Origin: Paracyclopina nana
Taxonomy: Eukaryota; Arthropoda; Copepoda; Cyclopoida; Cyclopettidae
DNA: 64,000 bases
Reading direction: 5' to 3'
Assembly: GCA_019096065.1 (NCBI GenBank)
Contig: JAGUCH010000004.1
Location: 8,742,001-8,806,000, forward strand
Shown: positions 41,686 through 53,515 of the stretch, in pieces
Layout of the letters: each line of letters opens with the position of its first letter
Numbering within the stretch: position 1 is the stretch's first letter
Made by a program: the position numbers and the translations under genes
The notes under the pieces: generated by a model
Databases searched by the model: none
The model's input: the letters and a program-made list of their open reading frames with translations, nothing else
What the model was told of the DNA's origin: nothing

Positions 41686-44600
41686 TCAAGAGCTTCCTCC
41701 ATTGCTCTTGATGCTGGCCAAGTCCTTGTTGTTGTCCTTGATCAAGGTTGGTTTGCATCTGACCCTGTAGAACTTGGTGCCTTGTGGAACTTTGAAGCGA
41801 TTCTCAGACTTCTTGGCCTGACAGTACTCCTTGTCAACCACTTCAGCAGTGGCATACTTGCTCCCATTGTTGGGAGGGAGTGACAAGCCAAGGATGCTAA
41901 TACTCTCATTATGCAGAAAGTGCAGTGGCAAATTGAAGCCTGGCTCAGTGTAGATGGAGAAATTGTTGTGGTCCTCATTCCAGACCACCATCACTGTGTC
42001 CCCTCTGTCCACAGAGGCCACAGTGACCTTGCCACTTGTCACCAAGGCCATCATACTCTTGCTCAGCTGCTCCTTCAGATGAGCATTCTCCTTCTGCAGC
42101 CTTTGCAGGTCTGGATCAAGCTCAGATTTGACACTCATCACTGAGGAGCACATGGCTTGGTCCAGCTTCAGTTTGGCCTCCTTGAGCTCAGCCTCGAGTC
42201 TGGTGTTCTTCTGGCCAAGATCAGCCAACTGCTGGACCAAGTCTGTGTCTTTGGTGGACTTCTTCATCAAGGATAGTTCTTGTTCAAGGGCTGCCAATTT
42301 CGATGTCAGATCCTGCAGCTTGTGGTTCTTCTCATCCATGGCTTTGTTGAGGGCTTCATTGAACATGACTTGTTGGTCAGCAATGTCTCTGATCTTCTCC
42401 CTTGACATCATCTCCACCAGCTCTTGTTCATGCTCCTCCTTGATCTCTTGCAGCTGCTTCTCCCATTTGTTTTGCTCAGCTCTCAAGTTGTTTTCATATT
42501 CAAGCTTGATGGCACTCCTTATGCTGTCAATCACATCTTGCTTTGGACTCTGCAATGAAACATTAAACAAAAACTGTAGCAAAACTTTTCTTGGGAAATA
42601 TGTAACTAAGGTGATTTTGGGTTATTGAGGATTAGCTTCATTCACCATTTATTCATTTTACTGAGTTTTACCTTGGTGGGACTTTTAAAGAAGAATGACC
42701 TTTTTCCATTATTGCTAGCTGCAGCAACTGATGTTGATAATGATGACATTGAAGATGGGGAGGTTTGTTGCTACAACAGATACAACATGGGGACAAGGTA
42801 ATTTGACATTGGCACAGCTCAAACATGAAATTTTGCCAAAATGTTATCATTTTCTATGATTTTTTCACATTAGTTTTCCATATGCCAAACTATTATAAAA
42901 GAAATTAAGTTATTCAAGCCAGTTGTCAGCAATGTTTTCCCTTTTTTCAAAATAGGCATAGTAATGATGATCATAAAGAGCTTGAAAGCCTCACATTTGT
43001 CTAATTTTCTAAAAATCAATGGGCAAATGAACTGGGCCTTGATGGGCTAGAAAAATGCTTACCTCAATGCTCATTTCTGATTCTGAGCAAGAAGGACTCC
43101 TTTCGAGTGCTCCAGCGGTCTGCATCATCTTGAACCTTGACCTCAAGGCATCCAGCTCATTTTTACTTGTCATTGTCAGCTTCTGGTATTGCTTCCTCAG
43201 TGCAAGCTCCCTGTCAGCCTCAAATCTCAACCTCATCTCCTCAGTGGCCTTGTTCACCATGGCTTCAATGGTGGCCTTTTGGGCATTCTCAAGCTCAGTC
43301 AGCTTTTCCTTGAACTCGCTCTGCTGAGCTTGCCTTAACTCCTCCAGAGCCTCGAGAGACTTGACTTCCCACTTGGCCTTTTCATCCTGGAGCTCAAGAT
43401 CAAACTTGGCCCTGAGCTCAGCCTCCAAATTGGTCAGTGACAATTTTTCCCTCTGAGCAAATCCAGACTCGAGAATGGCCACAATTTTCTCCTTCTCCTC
43501 CTGGAACCTTTGGTCTTGATGCATTTCCAGCAGCCTTGTTTTCCTCCTGAAGGCCTCCACATCGCTCTCCTTGAGTTGCAAGACTTCCCTCAGCCTCTGG
43601 ACCTCGGCCTCACAATGGGCCACCTTCTCGCTATTCTCCAGCTCCTCGCGAAGAGCATCCAGCTCAATCTCATGCTCCAGGGTGAGTTTCTTGATGATTT
43701 CAGCTTGCTCAAGATCGCTGGCTTCCTTGAGCTTTTTGATTTGCTCATCAAACTCTTCACTAGCCTCAATGCTTGCAGTTTTCAAATGGTCAATTTCATG
43801 AGCTGCTTGCTCCAATTGTTGCCTGCAAATCAAAAATAATGAATCAACATCATTTTTAATTTTTATTTGAAGCTAGTTTTTCTCTTTTGCATCATCAATG
43901 TATCATAGGACTTTGTATCATAGGAAAATGCATCATAGCATTTTGTATCATAGGAAAATGTATCATAGTATTTTGTATCATAGGGAAATGTATCACAGCA
44001 CTTTGTATCTTAAAGTACTTTGAACTCAATAAAGCAGAAGCAGCTGTTTTCAGCTGATCAAAGGAATGTTTGAATTGCTACTTTTCAAATTTGACTCTAA
44101 AGAGCAATTTCAGCTTGGTTGTAATTCAAGGTTAGCCTTGGAAGCCACCTTTTGACATTCTTTTGAACTGACCTCATCCTTAGCACTTCAACAAAGCACA
44201 AGCATCTGATTCCAGCTGATCAAAATCATGTTTTTTATGATCACTTATAAAAAGGAATTTTTGGAGTACAAAGTTCTAATGAAAACAAAGTGCTATAATA
44301 CATTTCCCTTTGATACAAAAAGCTATAATACATTTCCCTTTGATACAAAATGCTATGATACATTTCCCTTTAATACAAAATGCAAAGATACATTTCCATA
44401 TGATACATAATGCTATGATACATTTCCCTATGGTACAAAATAGCACAAATCCTTCTGTAGGTCTGGTGCGCTTTTCAATTAATTTGCTACTATGAGAAAA
44501 ATGTTCATGGGACAAAAAAAGTAAAGCATGGACATTTTTTACCTTAAATATTCAACTTCAGCAAAAATCCTAGAGCCATTTTTACAGCTTGTAGTAAATC

Positions 44601-47123
44601 TGTTTTTTTTTTTGAAAAAATACGTAAAATAATTTGGGTTTCACCTGTAAATGTCGATCTCACGATGACAATCCTCGAGCTTCTGCAGCTCTAGCTCAAG
44701 TTGGGCCCGGACCTGCTCAAGATCCGACTCTGACTCTTTCCTCACTCGAGACTCGATATCTTCCACAGCCATTGAAAGGGACTTTGTTGAGTTGTCATTC
44801 ACTCTAAGCACATTTTGCATGATTCTGCCACTCATGTCATGAGTGAAGCTCTTGAACGCCTCCTGATCCTGGAGCAGCTTCTCCTTCAGCTCTCTCAGCT
44901 CAGCCTTCAGAGCTGTCAAAGTGGCTGAAGTGGCCATGGATCTCTGCATCTTGGCCAACTTGGCCTCGCTCTCCAGCACCTTCTGGTTCAAGCTGACTTT
45001 GCTGGCTGTTATCGAGTTCTTGAGCACACTGCCATCCCCACTGGAGCTGGAGGGCGCGACAGAGTTGGTTCCTGTAGTATTATTGGAGCTGGAGGGATCA
45101 GCACTGGTCGTGGTGGAGCTGCTGTCATTCACTAGGAACCCCGTCGACACGTTTCGATGCATCGACTCATGCGGCAAGGATTTGGTGAGGAGGCTGCTGC
45201 CTCCCTTGTTGTTGTTCTTGCTGAACTTTTTCCCATTGGAGAATCTCCTGGTCCTGGTGGTGTCGCGATCCTCGTCCGAGTCGTCAGTAGTGTCCGAAGG
45301 GATCCTGGATGAGGAACTCGTGGGCTTTCGCATCACTCCCGACATGAGCTGGTGCATGACGCTCATGCTGCCAATGTCTCTGGCGTTATTGCTGATGTTG
45401 ATCTTCTTGTTCAAGTTCTGGAGAGTGTACAGGGTCTCCCCCTCTTCCTGAGTCAAGGTCTGGTTGAAGGACTTTGCGAGCAAATTGGACAGGGCGTTCT
45501 CATCCGGAAGGCTCAGCGACTTGGCCAGGTCGGGAAACTTTGCCCGGAGCAGCTCCACATCTGCCAAGGTAATGGCAGGCAGGTGGTCATCAAAGGGCTC
45601 TGGCCGCTCCGTGGCAAAGGTGGGGGGCAGGTCTTCCATGCCGGGGAACATTTTCGACAAGAAATGCTTCTTGAGCTTCGCATGGAAGTTGGTCCTCAGC
45701 TCAAACTCCTCGGAGTGCAAGGCCGAAAAGGTGTCAGCAATGGCGAAGGACTTGTGCAAGAACTGCTCCGCAAAAGCCCGTCTCCGCACCACTTCCACAG
45801 CCGTGGCCAGGTAGATGGAGGGCGCCAAGTGGATCTGCTCGATGGCATCGAGCTTTCGACTCAGCCGCTTGAGCTCTTCGTTGTGCATCACGATCAACTG
45901 GCCCACTTCGCTGATTTGGTTCTGGATGAACACCACCCACTTCATGCGATGGTGCAGGTTGGCCGACAGCTCATTCTTGGCCTTGGCACTCCGGCCGCAA
46001 ATGGAAATGATGGACTGGTGGTTCTTCCTCATCACGATCAACTGCTGCCTGTGCGAAGCACACAAGTCGGGCAGGATGGAGATGTCGCGGAGTCCGGAGG
46101 CTCTCTGCTGATTATGCACGAATCCCACAGCCAATTCTTGCTGTTCGATCACGAGTCGCTTGGCTTCCAGCAGCAATTGCTCCAGACCGGCCAAGCGGTC
46201 TCCGAGGCCACGGATCTCCTTCATTTGGTGGTTTTGCGAGCCCTCCAGGGCACTTGTCACCTTGGCCTGCAGCTCCTCCAGGAGCTCCTGGTCCAATTTC
46301 TGCAGGGATCGGTAGCAACTCTCCGCCACTTGTTGCATGGACTGGGAGGTGCCTTTGGCATTGATCCACTCCAAAAGGGAGACCTCCTTGTCAGCGGAGA
46401 AGCTGCCAACCATGCTCATCTCCGGATTGATCTCGGGATTGAGCAGCGAGGGAAAGACAGGGATGCGGTGCAGCACAGCCAGGTCGTCATCGAACGTGTC
46501 AATGACGTCCAGGTGTCGCTGCCTATGCTGGAGGTACTCGTTGAAGGCGGTGATGAGGCGCTCGGCATGTCTCCTCAGGTCGGAGGCCAAGTCCTCAAGG
46601 TTGGCAACCACGGCGGACCATCCTTGATGCTGCAAATGCTGGTCGTGGATGAGCCTCTCGCACACGTGGGTCTGATCCGTGGAAGCTTTGACGTACTCTT
46701 GGGCGAGTGTGGCTCGAATGGCCACGGTGGACTGGGCGTCCTCCAGCATGAGCGAGGCGTTGACCTTCTCGTTCAATTCGGCCTCGAGGAACTCGACGTC
46801 CGAGGACACTTCTGGCGGATACGTGCTTTCAATGTTGAGCATTGAAAAGAGGAAAATGGGGTTGGTGTCAGTGCCAGCGGAGTACTTGCAGACGCGCTCT
46901 TCTGGATCGAGGCTCTCCCCTCCGGAGATGAGGAGGACTTGCTTCTCCTGCGGAATCCTGCATGACCTCGCGATCACACCCTTCAAATAGCTGACCTTCT
47001 CCAGAGCCAGATTCATCTCCAGCTGCATGACAACATCGATGAAGAGGTAAAAACAAAGAAGAAGAAAAATGAGGATCTCACCTGGATCATGGTGCCAGTG
47101 TCGACCAGGAAGACGTACAGCAT
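41686..47123 (-). CDS. RB1CC1: FIP200 / RB1-inducible coiled-coil protein 1 (autophagy scaffold)
   Basis: Five exons in coding order: 47123-47082, 47022-44645, 43822-43063, 42770-42672, 42549-41686; 1380 residues. FIP200 is the scaffold of the ULK1 autophagy-initiation complex. The N-terminus is ubiquitin-like (MLYVFLVDTGTMIQ, then LEKVSYLKGVIARSCRIPQEKQVLLISGGESL). An ATG17-like helical region follows to about residue 560, then a Ser/Thr-rich linker (about 590-690) and long coiled coils. The last 110 residues are the Claw domain, which binds autophagy receptors: YCQAKKSENRFKVPQGTKFYRV is its conserved end. The first exon codes only 14 residues and was placed from the family N-terminus and a clean donor. 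Intron 44644-43823 carries an inverted pair of 30-bp tandem repeats. Confidence 0.95.
43899..44443. repeat. Inverted pair of 30-bp tandem arrays inside a FIP200 intron
   Basis: At 44287-44443 a 30-bp unit of the form tgctatgatacatttccctt... is repeated five times with exact 30-bp spacing. At 43899-44010 about three and a half copies of the same unit appear in the opposite orientation. The 280 bp between them are not repetitive, so the whole can fold into a long hairpin in pre-mRNA. It looks like a foldback transposon relic or an inverted duplication. Confidence 0.75.
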
Positions 47124-47485
47124 CTTGGCACCTTCTTAAGTACTCTTCGTTAAAGACATCATTTTGAAATCAGCAGATATCTGCGTTCTTCTTGCCTGCG
47201 TATTGTCACAGTTGCGAAGGTCACTTGTAAACAACAATCGCAGAAAAGCATTATTTTCTCCGCCAAATGGCCGCAATTCGCCGTTTGCTCAACGAAAACG
47301 CCAATTTCGCGGAAAATACGAAACGTAAACAAGCCATAAATAAAATCAGCTGTTTTTTGAGGCGGGGCTACCAGATACTTGCCAAAAAGTTGGTTCAACG
47401 AGAGCAATTTTTATTACTGACTAGAACAAAGATATTATTTTCTTTGTTGTATCACAAAAGCAAGAAAAATGATTAGGCTCAAAAA

Positions 47486-48953
47486 TCACAGTCTTCGTCT
47501 CCATTCAGCTTCACGACGCTGCTGAATGCGCCTGTAGGCCAAGAAACTGGGGAAAACAGCCATGCTGACCATGCAGAAGCCGATCAAAGGTTTGAAAATG
47601 ATCCAACTGATGCCCATGCATATCATCCACGTGGACATTGCAAAGGAGAAGGGCAAAGAGGTCACTCCGAGCGCCAAAACGAGTCGAATTTGAGGGTTGT
47701 CATCGACTGTGGAACATGATCATCATAGCTATTCTTAATCACTAAGATAATAAATACTTATGAGCTCCAGGAGGCAAGAAAGGCAATTAAAGCCAATGAA
47801 CAAGAGAAACCAGCTGAACAATCGGTAGAGCCAAGTTTGCACCCGATTCTGGGCATGCTCGTGGTGGAACACTTCTTCGGGCTTCCTCGGGCCAGCGTGC
47901 AAAAATAGCAGCTCTTCTCCGGATTCGGCCACAAATGGCCGAATCTCCCGTCCAGACTGCTTGCCAACCACCGTCATCTATAATTAAATACTACTAAACC
48001 GTCACTACATTAAACTAGGCATAGTTACGAAATCTCCGTTTTTGCCCGCATAGGAAAAGTGCACTCTGACGTCTCCAACCTCGGGCTGCCAAACGTCTTT
48101 GGCATGAAAGTACAAGCCTCCGTGCATTTTGATGGCCGGGTCTTCGGGCCGCTCATCGCTCGTGAAGGTGACATACTCCTTGAACTTGGCCTTGAGCTGC
48201 TTGCCGAGAAGAAAGCCTCCGATCTTGACTCGTTCGTTCACCACCAGGGTGGCGTTGAAAGGCATCTGCTCGGGGTTGTGATGGCCCATGGGATTCTCAA
48301 AGGACTCGGAGTTGACCCTGTCGTCGAACCAACCTCTTGCGTAGCTGTAGCTCGTGACCACGTGGGCATCGTGGTCGCCCTCGTGGACAGCATCGGCCAC
48401 CTCCTTCTGGTCAGCAGTCTCATACCATTGGTACATTTGCACGCGCTTCTTCAGCTTCACAGCTCTGATTGTTATGCCATAGGTGGGATCCTCCAGAGGA
48501 TCGTCAATGATCAGCGGCCCGGACACGAGCACCAGCTTGCCATTGTTCTCCTCGAACACGACATCGATCGTCTCTGGCACGAGGATTTTCTGCTGGCCCT
48601 CATCCAAAGACCGGGCAGTGGTGACAGCTCGAGACTGGTGTCAAATGTCAATTTTAAGTGTGTCATCATGATTTATGAACCAGCTTACCTCGTTGGAAAT
48701 CACGATGAAAACGCCGGAAATGACCAGGACAGCTCCAATGGCGACCACGAGGAAATTTCTCGATATTTCAGTCGTCAAATCCGGCCTGAACGGTCTTCGC
48801 ACGTTGGTGAACAAGTTTGGAGCGTCTGGAAACTGAAATCCGAATTGATTGCCAAACTTTGTTTACTTTTTGCGCCGCCTTTGACAGAGAGAATTTTTCT
48901 CTCGTCAAAGCGCTGCGTGTTAAAACCTCGCTGCTTACCTGGGAGCGATACAT
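47486..48953 (-). CDS. TMEM43: Transmembrane protein 43 (LUMA)
   Basis: Five exons in coding order: 48953-48939, 48832-48689, 48634-48029, 47977-47758, 47706-47486; 401 residues (human 400). TMEM43 is a four-pass inner nuclear membrane/ER protein linked to lamins and emerin. One transmembrane helix lies at about residues 28-50 (FLVVAIGAVLVISGVFIVI), a large lumenal domain follows (residues 55-265), and three helices at the C-terminus include LFSWFLLFIGFNCLSCL and GFCMVSMAVFPSFLAY. Conserved parts include EGQQKILVPETIDVVFEENNG-type N-terminal and GKQSGREIRPF...GEELLFLHAG segments. The first exon has only five codons; a good donor and the frame support it. Confidence 0.93.
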
Positions 48954-49966
48954 GATTTTTGATCATCGCATCTTCATCTTCATCTCGTTGATTGATTTTT
49001 CAGCTGCTTCACAGCTCCAAAAGTGTTTATGTTTCGCAAGTGTCAAACTCTCAACAGCCAACCAAAAGCTGAGAAGCAAGAATTTGACAGCTTATATAAG
49101 GCAATTTTTTCAATAAAGAATTCCGTTTGATACCGGCAAATCTGGATGGTGATGCATTTTTTCGAAAAATTTTGTTTGACAAAATAATGATTTTCATTGT
49201 CCAAATTATTCCAAAAAAGGTTTGCCAATTTTTAAGCAATTTTTAACTAATAGCAAAGATGGGGTTATTTCGATCTTTTTCAGCAAAAAAGAGCATGAAA
49301 ATTCAAGAAATGTGAAAAGCCAGAAGGTTGCTGCAAAGAAAGTGCGAGAAAACGGCTTGCATAGCCGACAAATTGAGAAATTGTGGACGTTTCGGTGAGT
49401 TTTCTCAAGAAAGCGCGAGTTCACCATTTGACAAATGTTTGGGTCATTTTCATAAAGTGGCTTAACAGCCCTTAAAATTAGGTAATTCGGTGTTTATAGG
49501 GTTTGCGATTACAAACGTTGATGACGTCCCATTATTGAAATGGAATGTCCCACTTTCTATCTTGTACGGTTTTTCTTTGCATTAACCGAAATTTTTTATA
49601 TTAAATGAAGTATATATTTACAAATTGTATTTTCAAAATGTCCTGCTTATCCTTAGCTACAATTTTTAAAAGTACTTTTATTGGAATGTAGCCTATTCAG
49701 ACGAAAAGAAAGCCATAACATGCTATACAGCTTACTTAACAGTCCATATGCTAGATTCACACGAAAATTATAGCTACATTTTGACTTGTGTGTTCTTACT
49801 ATGTGGCACCAAGTGATCTGCATCATGGATGATATCTGCATCTTCAATCCGGTTTTATTTTCATTTTTGGAAAAACAGGGAAAAAAAGTTCTCGTTATTG
49901 CTCGTTTGTCATGCTTTCAAAACTGCTGTTTACTGCAGACTTTTATTGTCAGCGCTGAGATTTTTT
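48954..49966. other. Intergenic AT-rich DNA upstream of TMEM43
   Basis: About 1 kb containing the TMEM43 promoter region and otherwise AT-rich, T-run-rich DNA. I see no gene, no RNA and no clear repeat. Confidence 0.4.
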
Positions 49967-50089
49967 GGCCACACACATGTGTCCAGCTCATGGAAATAGT
50001 GAAAATTGGTGGGGTGAGCTACACTAGCATAAGGCAGCGGCTCACTGAGGGCTACAGCCAGATGAGTCATGTGTTTCTCTGTGGCTCAC

Positions 50090-50610
50090 TGGTCCGACCG
50101 TACCATTGGTCCCAGCGTCCCATTGGTCCCAGCGTCCCATTGGTCCCTGCGTCCCGCTGGTCCCAGCATCCTATTGGGTGCAGCAACCTTTCTTGTCCAT
50201 AGTCCCACTGGTCCCAGCGTCCTACTGATCCAAGCGTCCCACTGGTCCCAGCGTCCTATTGGGCGCAGCAACCTTTCTTGTCCATAGTCCCACTGGTCCC
50301 AGCGTCCCACCGGTGTCCCAGTGTCCCACTGGTCCTGTGTCCCAGCATCTCACTGGTCTCAGTGTCCCACTTGTCTCTGGTTCCTGGTCCACTGGTTCCT
50401 GGCATCCCACTGGTTCTAGGCATCCCACTGGTTCTGGGTGTCCCACTGGTCCCGGGCATCCCACTAGTTCTGGGCATCCCACTACTCCTGGGCATCCCAC
50501 TAGTCCTGGGCATCCCTCTGGTCCAGGACATCCCCATGGTCCAGGACATCCCCATGGTCCCAGGCATCCCACTGGCCCCACTGATCACAGCGTCCCTCTG
50601 GTCCCACTAG
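50090..50610 (+). repeat. Minisatellite array, unit about 15-17 bp (ccactggtcccagcgtc type)
   Basis: About 520 bp of imperfect tandem units built on ccactggtcc with variants such as ccactggttctgggcat. Units vary in length (15-20 bp). The complementary strand has GGG runs every 5-7 bases and could form G-quadruplexes. The sequence is the reverse complement of the array at 50965-51456. Confidence 0.85.
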
Positions 50611-50964
50611 TCATGGCGTCCCACAGCTTCTTTGCTAATTATAGCGCTTTATATCAGCCGTGATTTCATTTGAGACTGAATTAAGAATTCTTACTAAGAC
50701 CAAAATGACTAGTGTTTTTTCAAACTTAATAGTCTTAGCTAACTTTCTATTAGTGCAGTTTAAAAAAAGTTACTTAATAGCATGTAGTAAAAATGCATTT
50801 TAAGCTTTTTCTTCTTTGCTAAGTAGCACCATATAAGCATATTTCAGTCATGACTGAAAGAAGAATTTTTTCTTAGCAGTTAGTTGTAGCATAATGCGCA
50901 AATTTATCATTGCATGGTGCTTAGGTTGTTGTCACTTAATAGTGCGTAGTCAAAAATGCTTATT

Positions 50965-51456
50965 AGATGAGGGACGCCTGGGACCAGTGGGACTCCCAGG
51001 ACCAGTGGGACCCTAGACCCAGTGAGATACTGGGTCCGGGACTAGTGGGACACTGGGACTCAAGACCCAGTGAGATGCCGGGACCCAGGACCAGTGGGAT
51101 GCTGGGACCAGTGGGACGCTGGGACCAGTTGGAAGCTGTGACTGGTTGGACGTTGGGACCAGTGGGATGCAGGGACCAGTGGGATGCAGGGACCAGTGGG
51201 ATGCCGAGACCAGTGGGATGCTGAGACCAGTGGGAAGCCAGACCAGTGGGATGCCGAGACCAGTGGGATGCTGAGACCAGTGGGAAGCCAGACCAGTGAG
51301 ACTCCAAGACCGGTGGGATGCTGGGACCCAGGACTGGTGGGATGCTGGGACCTGGGACAAGTGGGACGCTGGGATCAGTGGGACTCTGGGCCCAGTGGGA
51401 TGCTGGGACCAGTGGGACGCTGGGACCAGAGGGACGCTGGGACCAGTGGTACTTTG
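50965..51456 (-). repeat. Minisatellite array, inverted copy (ggaccagtgggatgct type)
   Basis: About 490 bp of 16-bp-class units (gggaccagtgggatgct) in which GGG recurs every few bases on the + strand. Some stretches are higher-order duplications, for example the near-identical blocks at 51198-51243 and 51244-51290. It is the opposite arm of the array at 50090-50610. Confidence 0.85.
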
Positions 51457-51628
51457 GGACCAGTGAGCCACAGAGAAACACATGACTCATCTGGCTGTAG
51501 CCCTCAGTGAGCTGCTGCCTTATGCTAGCGTTGCTCACCCCACCACAAGGGACCACTGGGACACAGGGACTAGTCAGACCCATGACCTCTGTTGGACATA
51601 GCTTGAGACGATGGCACATAGCAAAAAA

Positions 51629-51797
51629 TACTGTGACCAGTGGGACCCTGTGACCAGTGGGACCCTGTGACCAGTGGGACCCTGTGACCAGTGGGACCCT
51701 GTGACCAGTGGGACCCTGTGACCAGTGGGACCCTGTGACCGTGGGACCCTGTGACAAGTGGGACCCTGTGACAAGTGGGACCCTGTGACCAGTGGGA
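51629..51797 (-). repeat. Homogeneous 17-bp tandem repeat (gtgaccagtgggaccct)
   Basis: About ten almost identical 17-bp units, with one unit shortened to gtgaccgtgggaccct and two carrying acaag for accag. The high homogeneity compared with the neighbouring arrays points to recent expansion. It lies just outside the 88-bp inverted repeat. Confidence 0.9.
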
Positions 51798-51884
51798 CCC
51801 TTTTACTAGTGACACTGTGACATTGTTGAGTGTATGTATGGTGTTATGAAAATTGGATCAGCTGTCTTGACACATGGTAATCAT

Positions 51885-52216
51885 TAAAGAGACTGTAATG
51901 AAAGAGGCGCAAACGGTAGCATGCGTCTGCTCGTGGGGCAAATTCAAGCGCCTGCCTGACTGACCGGCTGCTAGCTTCCAATTGGGCTGATTTGGCAAGT
52001 ATTGCTACTTGACTGGAGCGCGTTAAAGTGACGAATGTTTTGTAAATCTCCGATTGATTTCGATAAGAAGCCAAAATGAAGCCCGTTTACGTAAAGCCAA
52101 ACTAGTAACTAGTGTGAGGTTCCCCCATGCTTAATATGATCGGGCATGCTAATAATGTCATCATTTGACGTTAGCGCTAGTGTTTGGTTAGCGCCTCTTT
52201 CATTACAGTCTCTTTA
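51885..52216. mobile_element. MITE, 332 bp, with 26-bp perfect terminal inverted repeats
   Basis: The 26 bases at 51885-51910 (taaagagactgtaatgaaag + aggcgc) recur as a perfect reverse complement at 52191-52216. If the outermost TA is the target duplication, the element is Tc1/mariner-like with 24-bp ends. It has no open reading frame of note. Perfect ends mean it is young, younger than the foldback it sits in. Confidence 0.75.
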
Positions 52217-52314
52217 GTTATCATCTCATGTGATGCTGGTGATCCGTGGCCTAACCTGGCGTGAAACCTTGCCCAATTTTCACGATTTCCGTGAGCTGGA
52301 CACATGCGTGCGGC

Positions 52315-53515
52315 CGATTTATTCATTTTTGCAAAAACGCTGCCATTAGATTTTGTTTACTACGGCTATTACGAGAAGGCCCTTTTTGATCAACTTTTGA
52401 AATTTTAGAAAGGGAAGGAAAATTGCTTTCTTTTATTTTTCTCTCACAAGCTTATGCTTCAATAATGTAAATAAGCAGTTTAATTTATTTTGACTGGAAA
52501 AAAGTAGAAGGCTATTCATCCGCCAATCCCATTTCACAGGCCATAAATCTTTTTCTGAGCCCTTCAATGCAATGGGAGGACTTGTCTAAAAATTAATTTG
52601 CTTTCTTTTGTCCATTACCAAATTGCATGGAGCTTTCCCTTGCTGCCATTTTTGTAAGAGAAAAACTGGTAGGGAGTAGTATCCTCGTTTTATCTCATAA
52701 ATTCGAAATCCCTCAGTGCTCTGAGGGGAAACTTGACTGGAGGCACGTCAAAACTTTTTCTCTTTTACTTGATGCTTGAAATTTCCTCAAGGTTAAGTTT
52801 TCATTTCTTGTATCATCCATAGTAGGCAGTTAAGGCTTAAAGCTGTCAAATATGGACTTTTACAAATCCTAAAAGTTATTAATGTCTTAATGAAAGACAT
52901 TTATAAAAAAGCTGTAATTGCGCTGTATTTGTGAATATAATTTGAAAATTACAGTAATTACAATAAAGTTTGCTAAATTGCATGCATTAATGTAAGACTT
53001 CAGTTTAGTTTTCAGATAGCTCATGATTGGCCCAATCATATAATTGTCACTTAAAGTTGGTAAAAATTGAGGGGAGCTGAAAAAAATTGCGAAATGACTT
53101 GGGTCACCAGCTAGCTAGCTGTGCGCCGCGGTGGTTTCGCGGAATTTCATCTCGTTGTTGTTGTGCGAGATATTCAATGCGCAGAATAAAGCACGTGTGC
53201 ATATATGAACAAATTAGGTGGCTTTTTGCTCTGCCTGTTGACGATCATCGCAGTTGGGTGGATAATTAGGGAAAAAAGCCCGAGTCACCGAGAGGTGAAA
53301 CAACTGACTACATGTTGCTTTCTCTTCTCTTCGATCTCCTCGGTTTTTGGTTGAAAGCTTTCTTACTAGTCCATTACCCTACACCGAAACATGTACGCGC
53401 TGCAGTGAAGCTATTAAAGCAGATTTGAGCAGTTGGCAGTCGACAGAAGCAACTCGCCAATGCAACATCCAATCTCATGACTTTATTGTTCATCTTCTAG
53501 AGATAAATCCGCAAC
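52315..53515. other. Intergenic DNA upstream of Artemis
   Basis: About 1.2 kb of AT-rich sequence. No gene, RNA or repeat is supported. A pyrimidine tract ending catcttctag lies 15 bases before the Artemis start codon and looks like a 3' splice site. Confidence 0.4.

Larger units (their letters stand above)
49967..52314. mobile_element. Composite foldback element carrying inverted minisatellite arrays
   Basis: An outer inverted repeat of about 43 bp (49967-50009 and 52272-52314; core catgtgtccagct..ggaaat.gtgaaaattgg) encloses an inner 88-bp inverted repeat with only three mismatches (50008-50095 and 51457-51544). Between and beside the inner arms lie tandem arrays of a short gtcccactggtcccagc-type unit that are themselves inverted (50090-50610 versus 50965-51456). 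A MITE has inserted within the right half (51885-52216). No transposase is encoded; the long Ser/His/Pro/Gly reading frames are products of the repeat period. This is a non-autonomous foldback element. Confidence 0.75.

Noticed and set aside
44287..44443. CRISPR-like array of 30-bp repeats
   Set aside because: There are no unique spacers; the units are contiguous, in an intron of an animal gene, and part of an inverted pair.
45352..46845. 497-codon + strand frame opposite FIP200
   Set aside because: It mirrors the GC-richer conserved FIP200 exon on the other strand and has no domain or start context of its own.
47267..47476. 69-codon + strand frame starting MAAIRRLLNENANF between FIP200 and TMEM43
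   Set aside because: It has a decent start context, but it is short, has no recognisable domain and lies opposite the promoter side of FIP200. It cannot be separated from chance without RNA data.
50256..51815. Long frames rich in Ser-His-Trp-Gly-Pro over the minisatellites
   Set aside because: They exist in several frames and both strands because the repeat units lack stop codons; composition follows the DNA repeat, not a protein.
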